Below are positions 29,161 to 45,347 of a stretch of DNA of 64,000 nt, piece by piece. Below the pieces are notes generated by a model, which did no database searches, was not told the origin of the DNA, and worked only from the letters and a program-made list of their open reading frames with translations. Position 1 is the stretch's first letter. Each line of letters begins with the position of its first letter. The translations under genes and the position numbers were made by a program. Origin of the DNA: Variovorax sp037204085 (GTDB lineage: Bacteria; Pseudomonadota; Gammaproteobacteria; Burkholderiales; Burkholderiaceae_C); the NCBI RefSeq assembly GCF_037204085.1, contig NZ_JBBCBW010000007.1:62001-126000 (forward strand), given 5' to 3'.

Positions 29161-32100
29161 CAAGCGATCTCCAGGCTGTCCATGAAGGCGTCGATGTCCG
29201 AAAGAGACTGGGCCACGGGTTTCCTTTCGCCGGCATCGGCAATGAGCGCAGCCATGTCCATGAGAACCGGCTGCCTGAAAATATCGGAGACCGTGAGGTC
29301 CGCATGCATGGCGCCCTGCACCCGGGCGACCACCTGCACGGACATGAGCGAATGCCCGCCGAGTTCGAAGAAGTTGTCGTGGCGGCCCACGCGCTGCACG
29401 CCGAGCACCTCGGCCCATATGGCTGCGAGCGCTTCTTCCCTGCCGCCCTGCGGCGGCTCGTAGGCCCGTGCGCTCGCGCGCTCGGGTTCGGGCAGCGCCT
29501 TGCGGTCGACCTTGCCGTTGGCGTTCAGCGGCAGTGTTTCCAGCACCATTAAGAGCGCCGGCACCATGTAGTCGGGCAACGCGCGGCCGAGTTGTTCGCG
29601 CAGGCGCGTCGCATCGATGGCGTGCTCCGCCTGCGCCGACACATAGGCCACGAGCCGCGCGCCGCCCGTGCCTTGGGTTGCCACGACGACGGCCTCGCGC
29701 ACCTCGGGTTGGGCAAGCAGTTGCGCTTCGATCTCGCCCAGTTCGATGCGGAATCCGCGGATCTTCACTTGGTGATCGATGCGGCCCAGGTAGTCGAGCT
29801 GGCCCTCGCTGCTCCAGCGGACCAGGTCGCCGGTGCGGTAGAGCCTTGCACCGCCTTCGCTGTCGAAAGGGTCGGCCACGAAGCGCTCGGAAGTGAGCGC
29901 GGCACGGCGCACGTAGCCGCGCCCAAGCCCGGCGCCGCCCAGGTAAAGCTCACCCGCGGCGCCTGGTGGCACCAGGTTCATTTCGGCATCGAGCACATAG
30001 GTTTGCGTGTCGTCGATCGGCCGGCCGATCGGCACCTGGTTGCGCCCGTCGTCGCGGCAGCTCCAGTGCGTCACGTCGATGGCGGCCTCGGTGGGGCCGT
30101 ACAGGTTGTAGAGCGCCGCTTGCGGCAATCGCCTGAAGACTTCGTTCTGCGCTTCTGCGGCCAAGGCCTCGCCGCTGCAGACGATGCGCCGCAGGCTGGT
30201 GCAAGCCTCCACGCCCTGGTGGGCAAGAAAGGCCTGCAGCATCGATGGCACGAAGTGCAGCGTGGTCACCCCATGCGCGCGAATCAGCTGCATGAGCCGC
30301 GCCGGTTCGCGGTGATCGCCGGGGTTGGCTACGGCCAGCCTGGCGCCGAACATCAGCGGCCAGAAGAATTCCCACACCGACACGTCGAAGCTGAACGGCG
30401 TTTTCTGCAGCACGGTGTCCGCTTCGCCCAGCGCATAGGCCTGCTGCATCCACACCAGCCGGTTGTAGAGCGAGCCATGGCGGTTGGCCGCACCCTTTGG
30501 CTTGCCGGTCGAACCCGAGGTGTAGATCACATACGCCAGGTTGTCGCTGTCGAGCGCCACCGCCGGGTCGGCTTGCGGGTAGCCGCCAAGATCCAGCGTG
30601 TCGAGCACGAGCTTGGGTACGCCGGCCGGCAATTGCAGCCGCTCTTTCAGGCGCTCTTGCGTCAGTACCAGCGCAAGGCCACTGTCTTGGGCCATGTAGG
30701 CAATGCGATCCGCGGGGTACTCCGGGTCGAGCGGCACATAGGCGCCGCCCGCCTTGAGGATTGCGAGCAGGCCGACCACCAGCTCGATGCTGCGCTCCAG
30801 CGCCACTCCGACCTTTACCTCAGGGCGAACGCCCTCTTGCATCAGCCGGTGTGCCAGTTGGTTGGCCCGGCGGTTCAATTCGCCGTAGCTCAGAACTTCA
30901 TCGTTGAAAACCAGGGCAACGGCATCGGGAATTTCTGCCGCCTGTTGCTCGATGATGCGATGCACCGTTTGCGCTTCGCCGCGGCGATGCGTGTTGACGC
31001 CCCACTGCGCGAGTTGGGCGCGATCTGCGTCGGAGAGCAGCTCCAGCTCGCCAAGCTTCGCTGCCGGCAGCTTTACCAGCGCTTCGAGCACGCGCTGGTA
31101 ATGGCCCGCCATGCGCGCGATGGTGCCCGGCTCGAACAGTTCGGCCGCATAGCGAAAGTTGGCCCGAATGCCGCCGTCTTCGCGCTCGATGGTTTCCAGC
31201 GTCAACTCGAAGGGGGCGGCGCGCTGCTCCAGGTCGATGCGCCGCACGCTCAGGTCGGGCCAGCCCCGCAGCGGCTGGTCCCCTTGCCCCAGGTGGTTGA
31301 ACATCACCTGAAACAGCGACGCGGCGCCGTTCCCATGCTCCGCGCGCAGGGCCTGCACCAGGCGTTCGAATGGCAGGTCCTGGTGGGCTTGCGCTTCGAT
31401 CGAAGTGTCGCGAACCTGCGCCAGGAGATCCGCCAGGCTGGTTTGCGCGGCAAGGCGCGCATCGAGCACCAGTGTGTTGATGAAGACGCCGATGACGCCC
31501 GCCGTCTCCGGCCGGCCGCGGCCCGAGGCGGGCACGCCGACGCGAATTTCGTTCTGGCCCGTGTAGCGGAACAGCAGCGCATGAAAGGCCGTGAGCAGCA
31601 CCATGAACAAGGTACCGCCCTGCGCACGTGAAAGCTGCCTGAGCCCCTCTGCGAGGCCGGCCGGTATGTCGAGCGAATGCTGCGCGGCGCTGTAGCGGGC
31701 TTCGGCGGAACGCGGCCGGTCGGTGGTCAGCGCCAGCACCGGCTGGCCCGCGCCGAGGCGCTTGCGCCAGTAGGCGAGCTGCCGTTCGCCCTCGCCTTCT
31801 TCGAGCCACTTGCGCTGCCACAGTGTGAAGTCGACATAGCCGATCTCGGGCTGGGCTCGGGTGTCCGGCAGGCCCTGCATTCGCAAGGCGTATGCCTGCG
31901 CAAGGTCGTCCAGCATGAGCTGGACGGACCATGCATCGGAAATGATGTGATGCATCATGAGCAGCAGCTGGTGCTCGCCCTCCGCCATCTTCAGCAAAGC
32001 GCAACGCAGCAAGGGGCCGGCCGTCAGGTCGAAAGGCGTGCGGCAGACCCGGGCCACCGCTTCGTCGTAGCGGAATTCGCGCTCGGCCGCATCGAGCACA

Positions 32101-32492
32101 CTGAGATCGGCGAAAGGAATGTCGATGCAAACGTGTTCCAGAATGCGCTGCTCCGGCAGGCCTTCAGGGCCGGAAGCGAACACGGTTCGCAATGCGTCGT
32201 GGCGTTCGGCGAGCGACTGCATTGCAGCCTGCAGCGCCGCAACATCGAGCGGGCCTGAAAAACCAAGCCCGCCGCCGACGTGGTACGCCGTGTTGGCGGG
32301 GTTCAGCTGCCATAGGAACCATTGGCCCTGCTGCGCGAAGGAAACGGAGGCGGGGCCGGCGTTATGGCCGCGCACGATGCTCTCGCGCGCGGGTGCCGCA
32401 TTGCCGCCCTGCTTCACCCGGCTTTGCAGCAGTCTCAGCTGCTCGGGCGACAGGCGCGCGCGACGTTCGGAAAGGTGAGATGTCTCGCTCAT
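29160..32492 (-). CDS. NRPS, one module: C-A(Ser)-PCP
   Basis: A 1110-residue synthetase that receives the chain from the PKS. C domain at about 40-480; its catalytic motif reads HHIISDAWS, with Ala where Gly of HHxxxDG is usual. A domain at about 520-990 (FDVSVWEFFWP near 706, LHFVPSML, IVCSGEAL, LYGPTEAAIDVT) gives an eye-aligned pocket D-V-W-H-V-S-L-I-D-K, the standard serine code. PCP serine in LGGHSLMSVQ near 1046. The C-terminal tail is acidic (SLSDIDAFMDSLEIA) and may be a docking helix for the next enzyme. Start ATG 32492 overlaps the PKS stop by four bases (ATGA). A longer upstream in-frame reading is only the shadow of the PKS. Confidence 0.93.
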
Positions 32493-35400
32493 GATGAAAA
32501 ACTTGCGGTGATGCGGTCTATTGCCGGTTGTGGGTCTGCGGTGGCCTCGGCCTCGCGCTCGATCTCTTCGATCAGCCGCAGCTCGATCAACGCGGCCAAC
32601 TCGGCCACGGTCGGCGCCTTGAAGAAATCGGCAGGCTGCAGCTCGACGCCATAGGCCTTGCGCACGCGGGACAGCAGGCGAATGGCCAGCAGCGAATCGC
32701 CGCCGAGTTCGAACAGGTTGTCGTGCGCGCCCACGGGCGAGATGCCAAGTGCCTCGGTCCACAGCGCAGCCAGGCCTTCTTCCAGTTCGCCTTCAGGCGC
32801 GGCATACGCGGTGGGCAGCGCGGGGCGTGAATGGCTGGCACGGGCTTCGCCCACCGATACCACCGATGGGGCGCCCGCTGCATCCTGAGCCTCCACCGCA
32901 TCCAGCAGATTGCCCAACGGACGAAGGCGCGGCGCGAGAGCCGAAACGGACACCACCGTCTGCGGCAGGTCGGGGCCGTTGACGATGCGTTCGAAGGCGA
33001 GCACGCCGGTGCGCTCGTCCAGGCCGACGCCTTCCGGCAGGTCCATGTCGGCCGCTGAGCCCACATCGCGCCACGCATCCCAGTTGACCGAGAACACCGG
33101 CAGCGCCGATGTGCGGCGATGCGCTGCCGCGAGTGCATCGAGATAGGCATTGGCAGCCGCATAGTCGCTGCGGCCCAGCCCGCCGGCGAGCGTCGCAATG
33201 GAAGAACAGAAGAGCACGAAGTCCAGCGGCTCTTCGCGCAGGGCGGCAAGCAGCTCGCGCGTGCCCGCCACCTTGGGGGCGAACGCCGCTTCCACCTGGG
33301 CGCGGGTGCGCTGGGCGATCATGCCGAGCCCCGGGTCCATCACCGCGTGAACCACTCCGTTGACGGCGCCGAAGCGCGCATGCGCCGCCGCGAGGGCATC
33401 GCGCAGTTGCTCGGCGTCTGTCACGTCCGCCGCGACCGTCAACACCTGCGCGCCGGTGGTTTCGAGTTCGATCAGCTGCCGCAGCTTGCGCCGCAGTGCA
33501 GCGGGCTCACTGGACGACACGGCAATGCGCTCCCAGTCGCCGCGCGCGGGCAGCGGCGTGCGGCCGAGCAGCACGAGGCGTGCCTTCCATGCGCGGCTCA
33601 GGTGCCGTGCGAGCGCAAGGCCTACACCGCCCATGCCGCCGGTGATGAGGTACACACCGCCTTCGCGCAGGCGCGGCGTGGCGGCCTGCTTGGGCAACGG
33701 CTCGTAGCTCTTGAGCCAACGGTGCGGCCCGCGATAGGCCACCACGAAATCGTCTTTCGCAGACACCGCCTCGTCGGCGACGCGACGCGCCACATCGCTT
33801 TCGGCAGCGCTTTCCGGCGCAGGCAGCACCACGTCGATCACGCGGCAGGAGACCGACGGATATTCCTGGCCCACGACCTTGGCTATGCCCAGCAGGGTTG
33901 CTTTCGCGGGCACCAGCGCCTCGGTGCCGGAGACGTCCTCCAGGCCATCGGTCACGATGGTCAGCACCGTTGGAGCACGGCCCGGCAAGCCCAGGGCGTC
34001 AAGTGCATGCACGAGTGCGAGCAGGCTGAAGTAGCCGGCTTCCAAAGCGTCCGCATGCGGCGGCGCGGGCCGGCCGCCGTCAAGGCTCCACAGGTGATGG
34101 ATGTGCCGCACCGGGCCTGCCTCGGCCTCCACTTCGCGCAGCAGCGCTTCATGGTCGGCGCGCACGTTTTGCCGCAGGGTGTATTGCCGCGGCGCGGTGC
34201 GCGCGAAGCACGGGCCTCGCAATGCCAGCACCACCTGTTCGCCGCGCTCGCGCAGTGTGCGTGCGAACCGGTCGGTGAAGCTGTCGGCATCGCCCAGGAT
34301 GAGCGTGCTGCCTGTTCGCTCAGCAAGTTTTTCGGAGGGCGCTGGCGGCGTGCTTCGCTGCCAGTGGGGTGCATAAAGAATCTCGGCGTCTGCGTTTGGC
34401 GAAGAAGGCGGTGCAGCCTTGCCCGGCTCCATCCAGTAGCGCTGGCGCTGGAAGGCATAGGTCGGCAGAGGCAGGCGGCGGCGTTGGCCGCCCTCCTGGT
34501 TCGCAGCCCAGTCGATGTCGACGCCGGCCCTCCACAGGCCCGCAACCGCATTTGCCAATTGCTGGCTGTTGCGCACGGTCTGCTGCGCATGGGCCTGGCT
34601 GGCCCAGATGCCCGCGGCCGAGCTGGCGCCCGGATGCTGGCGGGCGAGCCCGGCCAGCGTTTCGCCGGGGCCGACTTCGAGCACGGCGCGTCCGGGCTTG
34701 CTGAAGATGTAGCCCAGGCCTTCGGAAAAGCGAACCGTGTTGCGCAGATGCCGGCCCCAGTATGCGGGGCTGGTGGCCTCTTGCGCAGTGATCGGCAGGC
34801 CGGTGAGGTTGGAGATGAATGGAATGCGCGGCGCATGGCGCGGCACCGATGCAATCAGCTGCTCCAGCGCGGCGACCGCCGGATCGACGAGCCGCGAATG
34901 GAACGCCACGGCAACATGCAGGCGGCGCGCCGAATGCTGGCGCGCGCGCAGTTCTTCTTCAGCGCGCGCAATGGATTCAGGCGTGCCGGCCAGCACGCAG
35001 AGCTGTTCTCCGTTCACCGCCGCAAGGTCGCACCCCATCTCGAGGAAAGGCGCGAGTTCGGATTCGGCCAGCGGCACCGAGAGCATGGCACCGGCCGGCA
35101 GCACCTGCACAAGGCGCGCACGCTGCGCGACGATGCGCAGCGCATCTTCCAGCGAGAACACGCCGGCCACGCAAGCTGCGACGTATTCGCCAAGGCTGTG
35201 CCCCATCATCAGCGCGGGCTTCACGCCGCGGTGCAGCCACCATTGCGCCAGTGCATATTCGACGGCAAAAAGCGCTGGCTGCGCGACCTCGATGTGGAAC
35301 AGGCGATCGTTAGCCGATGCTTCTTCATCCGCTGCCGGAAAAAGCAGCGGCTGCAGGTCGATGCCGCTCTGCGTGCGCAGCAAGTCGATGCAGCGATCGA

Positions 35401-37107
35401 GTGCCGCGCGGAACACGGCGCTTTCGCTGTGGAGCGCAGCGCCCATGAAGGCATGCTGGCTGCCGCTGCCCGGAAAGAGAAACACCACCTCGGGCGCGGA
35501 GGCCGGTGCCTTGCGGAAGGTGGCGCCTGGCGAAGACAGCATTTGCGCGGCCATCTGCGTATCGCTTGCGACCACGGCGCTGCGCCATGCGAAGGTGCGG
35601 CGCCCGGTTTGCAAGGTGTGCGCCACGTCGTGCAAGGCCAGTGCGGGCTGTGCCTGCAGGTGCGCCGCAAGTTGCGTTCGGCCTTGCGCCAACGCCGTTT
35701 CATTTTTTGCCGACAGGGGCAGGACCTGCCAGGCCGGCGCCCTTGCCGCATTCGCTGCGACGGCCGGCGCTTCTTCGAGCACCACGTGCACGTTGGTGCC
35801 GCCGATGCCGAAGGAGCTCACGCCCGCACGGCGCGGCACGCGGCCCTCGGCCCAGGCGCGCGCTTCGGTGTTCACGTAGAACGGGCTAGCCGCGAAATCG
35901 ATCTGCGGATTGGGCTGTTCGAAATTGAGGCTTGGCGGCAGCACGCGGTGCTTGAGCGCCATCGTCGCCTTGATGAGCCCTGCCACGCCGGCGGCCGCGT
36001 CGAGGTGGCCGATGTTGGTCTTTACCGAGCCTATGGCGCAGAAGCCGCGCCGCTCGGTATCGGCGCGAAACGCCTGGGTGAGTGCGGCCATCTCGATCGG
36101 GTCGCCCAGCGTGGTGCCGGTGCCGTGCGCTTCCACATAGCCGATGGTGTCTGCCGCCACGCCGGCGATGAGCTGGGCCGCGCGAATGACTTCGGCCTGC
36201 CCGTCCACGCTGGGTGCTGTAAAGCCCACTTTGCCGGCACCGTCGTTGTTGGCGGCCGAGCCCTTGATCACCGCATGGATGGTGTCGCCGTCGCGAAGCG
36301 CATCGTCCAGCCGCTTGAGCACCACCACGCCCGCGCCGCTACCGATGAGCGTGCCCGCGGCCTTTGCATCGAAAGCGCGGCAGTGGCCGTCGGGCGAAAG
36401 GATGGCGCCGGACTGATAGCGGTAGCCGCCTTCCTGCAGCAGGTTGAGCCACACGCCGCCGGCCAGGGCCATGTCGCAATCGTGGCCCAACAGGGCCTGG
36501 CACGCGGTGTGTACTGCGACGAGCGATGTCGAGCAGGCGGTCTGCACGGTAACCGCGGGGCCGCGCAGGTCGAGCTTGTAGGCCACGCGCGTGCAGAGCG
36601 AACCGCCGGAGTTGCCGTTCATCAGCCCCAGCAGGTCAGCAATGCCGCTCTCCGCGCCAAGGCCGAACGACGGAAGCAGGTTGCGGATGAGGTACAGGTT
36701 GGTGCCCTCGCCCGCATACACGCCGACCTTGCCGGGCCAGCGCGCGGTGTCGCAGCCTGCGTGCTCGAGCGACGCCCAGGCGCACTCCAGGAAGACGCGC
36801 TGCTGCGGATCGAGAGTCTCGGCTTCGCGCGGCGTGTAGCCGAAGAAGCCGGCGTCGAACTGGTCGAAGCCCTCGAACTTGACGCCGGCCTTCACGTACT
36901 CGGGGTCGTCCAGCAGGGTCTGCGGCACGCCGCGCGCACGCAGTTCGTCGTCCGTGAAGCGGGACACCGACTCGACACCGCCCTGCACGTTGCGCCAGAA
37001 AGCATCCACATCGTCGGCGCCCGGAAAGCGACCGGCCATGCCGACGATGGCGATCTCGATGCCTGTAGCTTCGGAGAGTTCCTGGGAGGTAGCGCTGAAG
37101 TTGGACA

Positions 37108-37108
<1 letters not shown>
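32489..37108 (-). CDS. Type I modular polyketide synthase: KS-AT(malonyl)-KR-ACP
   Basis: A 1539-residue single-module PKS. KS has Cys in QTACSTSLVAVH (about 193), and His in EAHGTGTTLGDP and TNIGHLDAAAG. AT has GHSLGEYVAA (about 638); VAFHS in the specificity region points to malonyl-CoA rather than methylmalonyl. KR binds NADPH through ITGGMGGVGLALARHL (about 1159) and has the catalytic Ser/Tyr/Asn in CSSIATLAGGLGRSDYAAAN. ACP serine is in LGGDSLLAIRLL (about 1469). No DH or ER is present, so it should add C2 to the aminoacyl group from the first NRPS and leave a beta-hydroxyl, making a statine-like unit. The KR segment HAVMDPGLG departs from the LDD motif of B-type KRs; stereochemistry is therefore unsure. 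Start ATG 37108 overlaps the upstream stop by one base. Confidence 0.94.
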
Positions 37109-42398
<5,290 letters not shown>

Positions 42399-42402
<4 letters not shown>

Positions 42403-43088
42403 GTCGATTCCTTTGCGCGCCACGCGAGGGCGGCTGCATAGCCGGGCGGCGCCTGGAGCGCCACGGCTTGAAAATTTGTCCATCCAGAAACGGCAGATTC
42501 GAGGGCGATCCGCCCCTCCGCCTCCAAATGGATGCCGATGGATTTCAGGTGCTCGGCCACGCCAACGCCGACGGCCTTCAGCACCGCCTCCTTCGCAACC
42601 CAACGGCTGTAGAGAGCGCGCGGCCGATCGGCGGCATTGCGCACTTCATCGAATTCGCGATCGCTGAAAGCCAGTGATGCAATAGCCTCCACGTCGACTT
42701 CGGCCCTGCACTCTTCGATGTCGACGCCCACCTCGCTCACCGTGCGCGCATCGCCCAGAACGATGAGCGCGTGAGCACCCGAATGCGAGAGATTGAACAG
42801 CGGCGCAGCACCGGCGGCGAACTCGATATACGGTTTGCCGTACGCGCTCGATGCAAGCGGCACTTCGGCCGGCTCGCAGCCCACGCGCTCCGCAAGCAAG
42901 CTTCGGAGCGCAGCGCGGCTTTCCGTAAAGCGCACCCGGTCGGCAGTTCTTGCAAACCTGTCGGCCTTGGCGCGCTCGGCCGGGGTCAGCAGTTGCCGCG
43001 CCGCCTCAGGCTCGGCGGCCAGATCGAAGTCGAGGCGATACACCTTGATGCCCTCGGCCACCTGATCAGGCCAGGGCATGAGTCGCAT
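42399..43088 (-). CDS. Sfp-type 4'-phosphopantetheinyl transferase
   Basis: A 229-residue enzyme that converts the apo PCP and ACP domains of the synthetases to holo form using CoA. The Mg-binding VGVDIEE and the WVAKEAVLKAVG motif are present, as is the N-terminal ADRFARTADRVRFTESRAALR of the family. Length fits the Sfp/EntD group. Start could be ATG 43088 (MRLMPW) or ATG 43079; the former overlaps the thioesterase gene by 23 bases, the latter by 14. Its stop overlaps the start of the FAAL-NRPS gene. Placement inside the operon makes it the dedicated activator of this pathway. Confidence 0.93.
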
Positions 43089-43812
43089 GGCGATCTCCCG
43101 CGACGACCTGGCCGAGGCGCTGCGAGAGCGCAGCCAGAAAGGCCGCCTCTTGTTGCCGGATGAAGAAGTGGCCGCCGTCGAACCAGTCGAGCGTGAAGAC
43201 GCCGCCCGCCTCGGCTGACCAGGCGTGAATGCGCTCGGCTTCGATGTCGTCGTCGCGCCCCGCAAACACATGCAGCGGCACCGGCAGCGGCGCTTCGTCC
43301 GCATGGCGAAAGCCTTCGCACACGCGGTAGTCGGCCCCGAGCACGTCGAGGGTGATGCGCATCAACTCCGCGCTGGCAAACACTTCTTCGGGCGTTCCGC
43401 CCTGCTTGCGCAGGTCGGCAATCAGCGACGCGTCGTCGGTCTTTCCGGCAAAGCGCGCAGGGTCACGCCGGCTGGGCGCCGAGCTGCCCGAGGCAAGAAG
43501 CGCCACGGGCAATTCGCGCCCCATCGCGCGCAGCCGGCATGCGATGCCGTAGGCCAGCAGCGCACCCATGCTGTGGCCGAAGATCGCGAAGTTGCCGCGC
43601 ATGGCTTCGGCCTGCTCTGCGCAGACCTGCACAACGAGGCTGTCGAAATTGCGGAGCGGGCTTTCGGCCGAACGGCTCCCACGGCCGGGCAACTCCACCG
43701 GCACGACGCGGATCCAGCCCGGCAGCAGGCGGCGCCAGCGCAGGTACATCGTGGCGCTGGCACCCGCGCACGGCAGGCACAACAGCGAGACGCTCGTCTC
43801 CACGCGCGTCAA
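43066..43812 (-). CDS. Type II (editing) thioesterase
   Basis: An alpha/beta-hydrolase of about 248 residues. LLCLPCAGASATMYLRW at the start, the nucleophile in FGHSMGALLAYG, and the late Asp and His (FAGRDDDIEAE, FDGGHFFIRQQ) match stand-alone thioesterases such as GrsT and PchC, which remove wrongly loaded acyl groups from carrier domains. There is no ATG at the 5' end; TTG 43812 overlaps the MbtH stop, and GTG 43803 is the alternative, three codons later. It lies between MbtH and the PPTase in the operon. Confidence 0.9.
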   Translation of the reverse strand: MTRVETSVSLLCLPCAGASATMYLRWRRLLPGWIRVVPVELPGRGSRSAESPLRNFDSLVVQVCAEQAEAMRGNFAIFGHSMGALLAYGIACRLRAMGRELPVALLASGSSAPSRRDPARFAGKTDDASLIADLRKQGGTPEEVFASAELMRITLDVLGADYRVCEGFRHADEAPLPVPLHVFAGRDDDIEAERIHAWSAEAGGVFTLDWFDGGHFFIRQQEAAFLAALSQRLGQVVAGDRHATHALA

Positions 43813-44060
43813 CCGGCCGCAGGTTCGGTGGTCGGGTTTTGTTCTTGCCGCGCCATCCATTCGCGCAGCGACCGGGGCCGCATGTCGGTCCAGGTCTCTT
43901 CGACATAGGCAAGGGCGGTCTTCTTGTCGCCCTTGATGCCGTCGACCGCGGTCCACCCCTTTGGCACGGCCTTCCAGTGGGGCCAGATGGAATACTGGTC
44001 TTCGTGGTTGACCAGAACAATGAAGGTCTCGTCTTCGCGATCGAAGCAGCTCGTCGACAT
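43809..44060 (-). CDS. MbtH-like NRPS accessory protein
   Basis: An 83-residue protein with all the family's conserved positions: LVNHEDQYSIWP, the two Trp in VPKGWTAV and VEETWTDMRPRSLREW. MbtH proteins bind adenylation domains and are needed for solubility or activity of many of them. AAGGA seven bases before ATG 44060 is a good ribosome site. It is the first of the tightly overlapping run MbtH, TE, PPTase, NRPS1, PKS, NRPS2-4, and a gap of 102 bases separates it from the FecR-N-like gene upstream. Confidence 0.96.
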   Translation of the reverse strand: MSTSCFDREDETFIVLVNHEDQYSIWPHWKAVPKGWTAVDGIKGDKKTALAYVEETWTDMRPRSLREWMARQEQNPTTEPAAG

Positions 44061-44162
44061 GGATGCGTCCTTATGCGGTTGAACAGGTTCTGGCGATCAG
44101 GCGGCCCGGCGGGCCTTCTGTTCGCTCCTCTGTTCAACAAGACGTTTCAGGACGCGATCTGT

Positions 44163-44390
44163 TCACTCCGCAGAAGCAGGGGGAGAAGCGGGCGGAGACT
44201 CAGGCGGTACAAGGCCCGCGAGCAGCCACAGGCGGGCCGCCTTGTCGTAGGCCTTGCGATGCAGGGGGTCGGCAACAAGCCAGGCCGTCATCTCGCTGCG
44301 CGCAGCGGCATCGAAGCTCTCGCGGTCGTACTCGCGCTGCACCCATTGCCATGCGGCGTTCCAGATGGGATCGTCCTGTTCTTGTGTCAT
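44163..44390 (-). CDS. Short FecR N-terminal-domain-like protein, no membrane segment (copy 3)
   Basis: A 75-residue protein; PIWNAAWQWVQREYDRESFD then SEMTAWLVADPLHRKAYDKA and ARLWLLAG is the clearest FecR-N (DUF4880) match of the three in this window: Trp-containing first helix, WLxADPxHRxAYxxAxxLW second part. The chain ends soon after in a Pro/Ser/Ala tail, with no transmembrane helix or periplasmic sensor domain. I take ATG 44390 (MTQEQDDP) as start. It lies between the right sigma gene and MbtH on the same strand, so it is well placed to modulate that sigma factor in the cytoplasm. Confidence 0.75.
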   Translation of the reverse strand: MTQEQDDPIWNAAWQWVQREYDRESFDAAARSEMTAWLVADPLHRKAYDKAARLWLLAGLVPPESPPASPPASAE

Positions 44391-44494
44391 GTGCGTGAAG
44401 ATGTGTGGCATTGCGCGGCAGCACAATGCGTCGGCGCTAAGGCTTTTACCTTACACCAATCTCGCACGCGTTCAGGGCTTCAATTGCCCAGGGC

Positions 44495-45040
44495 TCAATC
44501 GTCGTCGAGCAGCCGGCCGCATTCCTTGATTGCTTGTGCCGCCTCGGCGATCAACCCGTTCACCAGCCCGAGCGCGCAACCCAGGCGCACTGCGATTTCG
44601 CGCTGCGTGAGGCCTTCGAGGCGATAGAGCTCGAACACCAGGCGTGTTCGCGCAGGCAGTGCGGCCAGCACCTTGTCGATCGCGTGAATGGCCTGGCGCT
44701 CGCGCATCAGGCGGTCGGGCGAAGGCGGGCCCGCCACGTCGAGCGCCTCGACGTCGACGTCGAAGGTGCGGTAGTTGGCTTCGACGGTATGCCGCCGGCA
44801 GCAGTCGAGCGCCACGTTGCGCACTACCTGGCAGCAATAGCCGATCGGCCGATCGGCCTTGCGCACGCAGGGGCCGTCGGTGATCTTCAGGTAGGCGTCC
44901 TGCAGCACGTCGTCGGCGAGTTCCGCGGTGCGCACGATCCGTCGCGCCACGCGCAGAAGCTGCGGACGGTTGGCAATGAAGACTTCGGCGAGCGTGGGCT
45001 CGGAAAGAGGCAACGCCATGTCGATGGGCTCTCTCATCAT
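44495..45040 (-). CDS. ECF sigma factor, iron-starvation type (right sigma of the siderophore cluster)
   Basis: A 181-residue sigma factor. Region 2: LLRVARRIVRTAELADDVLQ, DAYLKI, then DRPIGYCCQVVRNVALDCCR. Region 4: AALPARTRLVFELYRLEGL and the HTH QREIAVRLGCALGLVNGLI. This resembles PvdS/FecI-group factors that drive siderophore operons. ATG 45040 is favoured because AGAGGTG sits eight bases before it; a GTG 51 bases upstream is possible. A Fur-box-like site lies about 90 bases upstream. It is the first gene of the minus-strand run leading into the NRPS operon, with a 104-base gap to the FecR-N-like gene. Confidence 0.9.
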   Translation of the reverse strand: MMREPIDMALPLSEPTLAEVFIANRPQLLRVARRIVRTAELADDVLQDAYLKITDGPCVRKADRPIGYCCQVVRNVALDCCRRHTVEANYRTFDVDVEALDVAGPPSPDRLMRERQAIHAIDKVLAALPARTRLVFELYRLEGLTQREIAVRLGCALGLVNGLIAEAAQAIKECGRLLDDD

Positions 45041-45128
45041 GCGAAGCGCACCTCTAAGCGCGCGAAAGAACGTCGACGAGGTTGAAGACACATGAACATG
45101 AGGGAGGTACTCCTGAATTGCTCAATAC

Positions 45129-45148
45129 AAATGAGAATTATTACTACT
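45129..45148. promoter_or_regulatory. Fur-box-like site upstream of the right ECF sigma gene
   Basis: AAATGAGAATTATTACTACT is an AT-rich stretch in GC-rich surroundings; its core ATGAGAATTATTA resembles the Fur consensus half-sites, but symmetry is imperfect, weaker than the site at 7613-7631. It overlaps the region where the sigma promoter should lie. Confidence 0.65.
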
Positions 45149-45347
45149 TGTGGATACAAAAATGCCCCATTTCCCGATCCCTTCATGCTCCATACCCAGT
45201 AGACGTTCGAGCGCACCAAAGCGAGACAGCCGCGCGCCGGATTTAGCGCAACCAAACGTTCGGCGATGGTGGGCTGCTTGCATGACAGCCAGATGATCGC
45301 GTGCGGCCGCCAACTAGAATTCCGCCCCTTTCCCCGATCCCTGCCTC

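Noticed and set aside
42403..42603. Upstream extension of the FAAL-NRPS protein
   Set aside because: The added residues are the PPTase gene read in another frame; ATG 42402 has a ribosome site and an ATGA overlap.
44444..44448. TAAAA on the minus strand before the FecR-N-like gene as an iron-starvation sigma -35 element
   Set aside because: No CGT(C)-type -10 element at the expected spacing; a single AT-rich pentamer is not enough.
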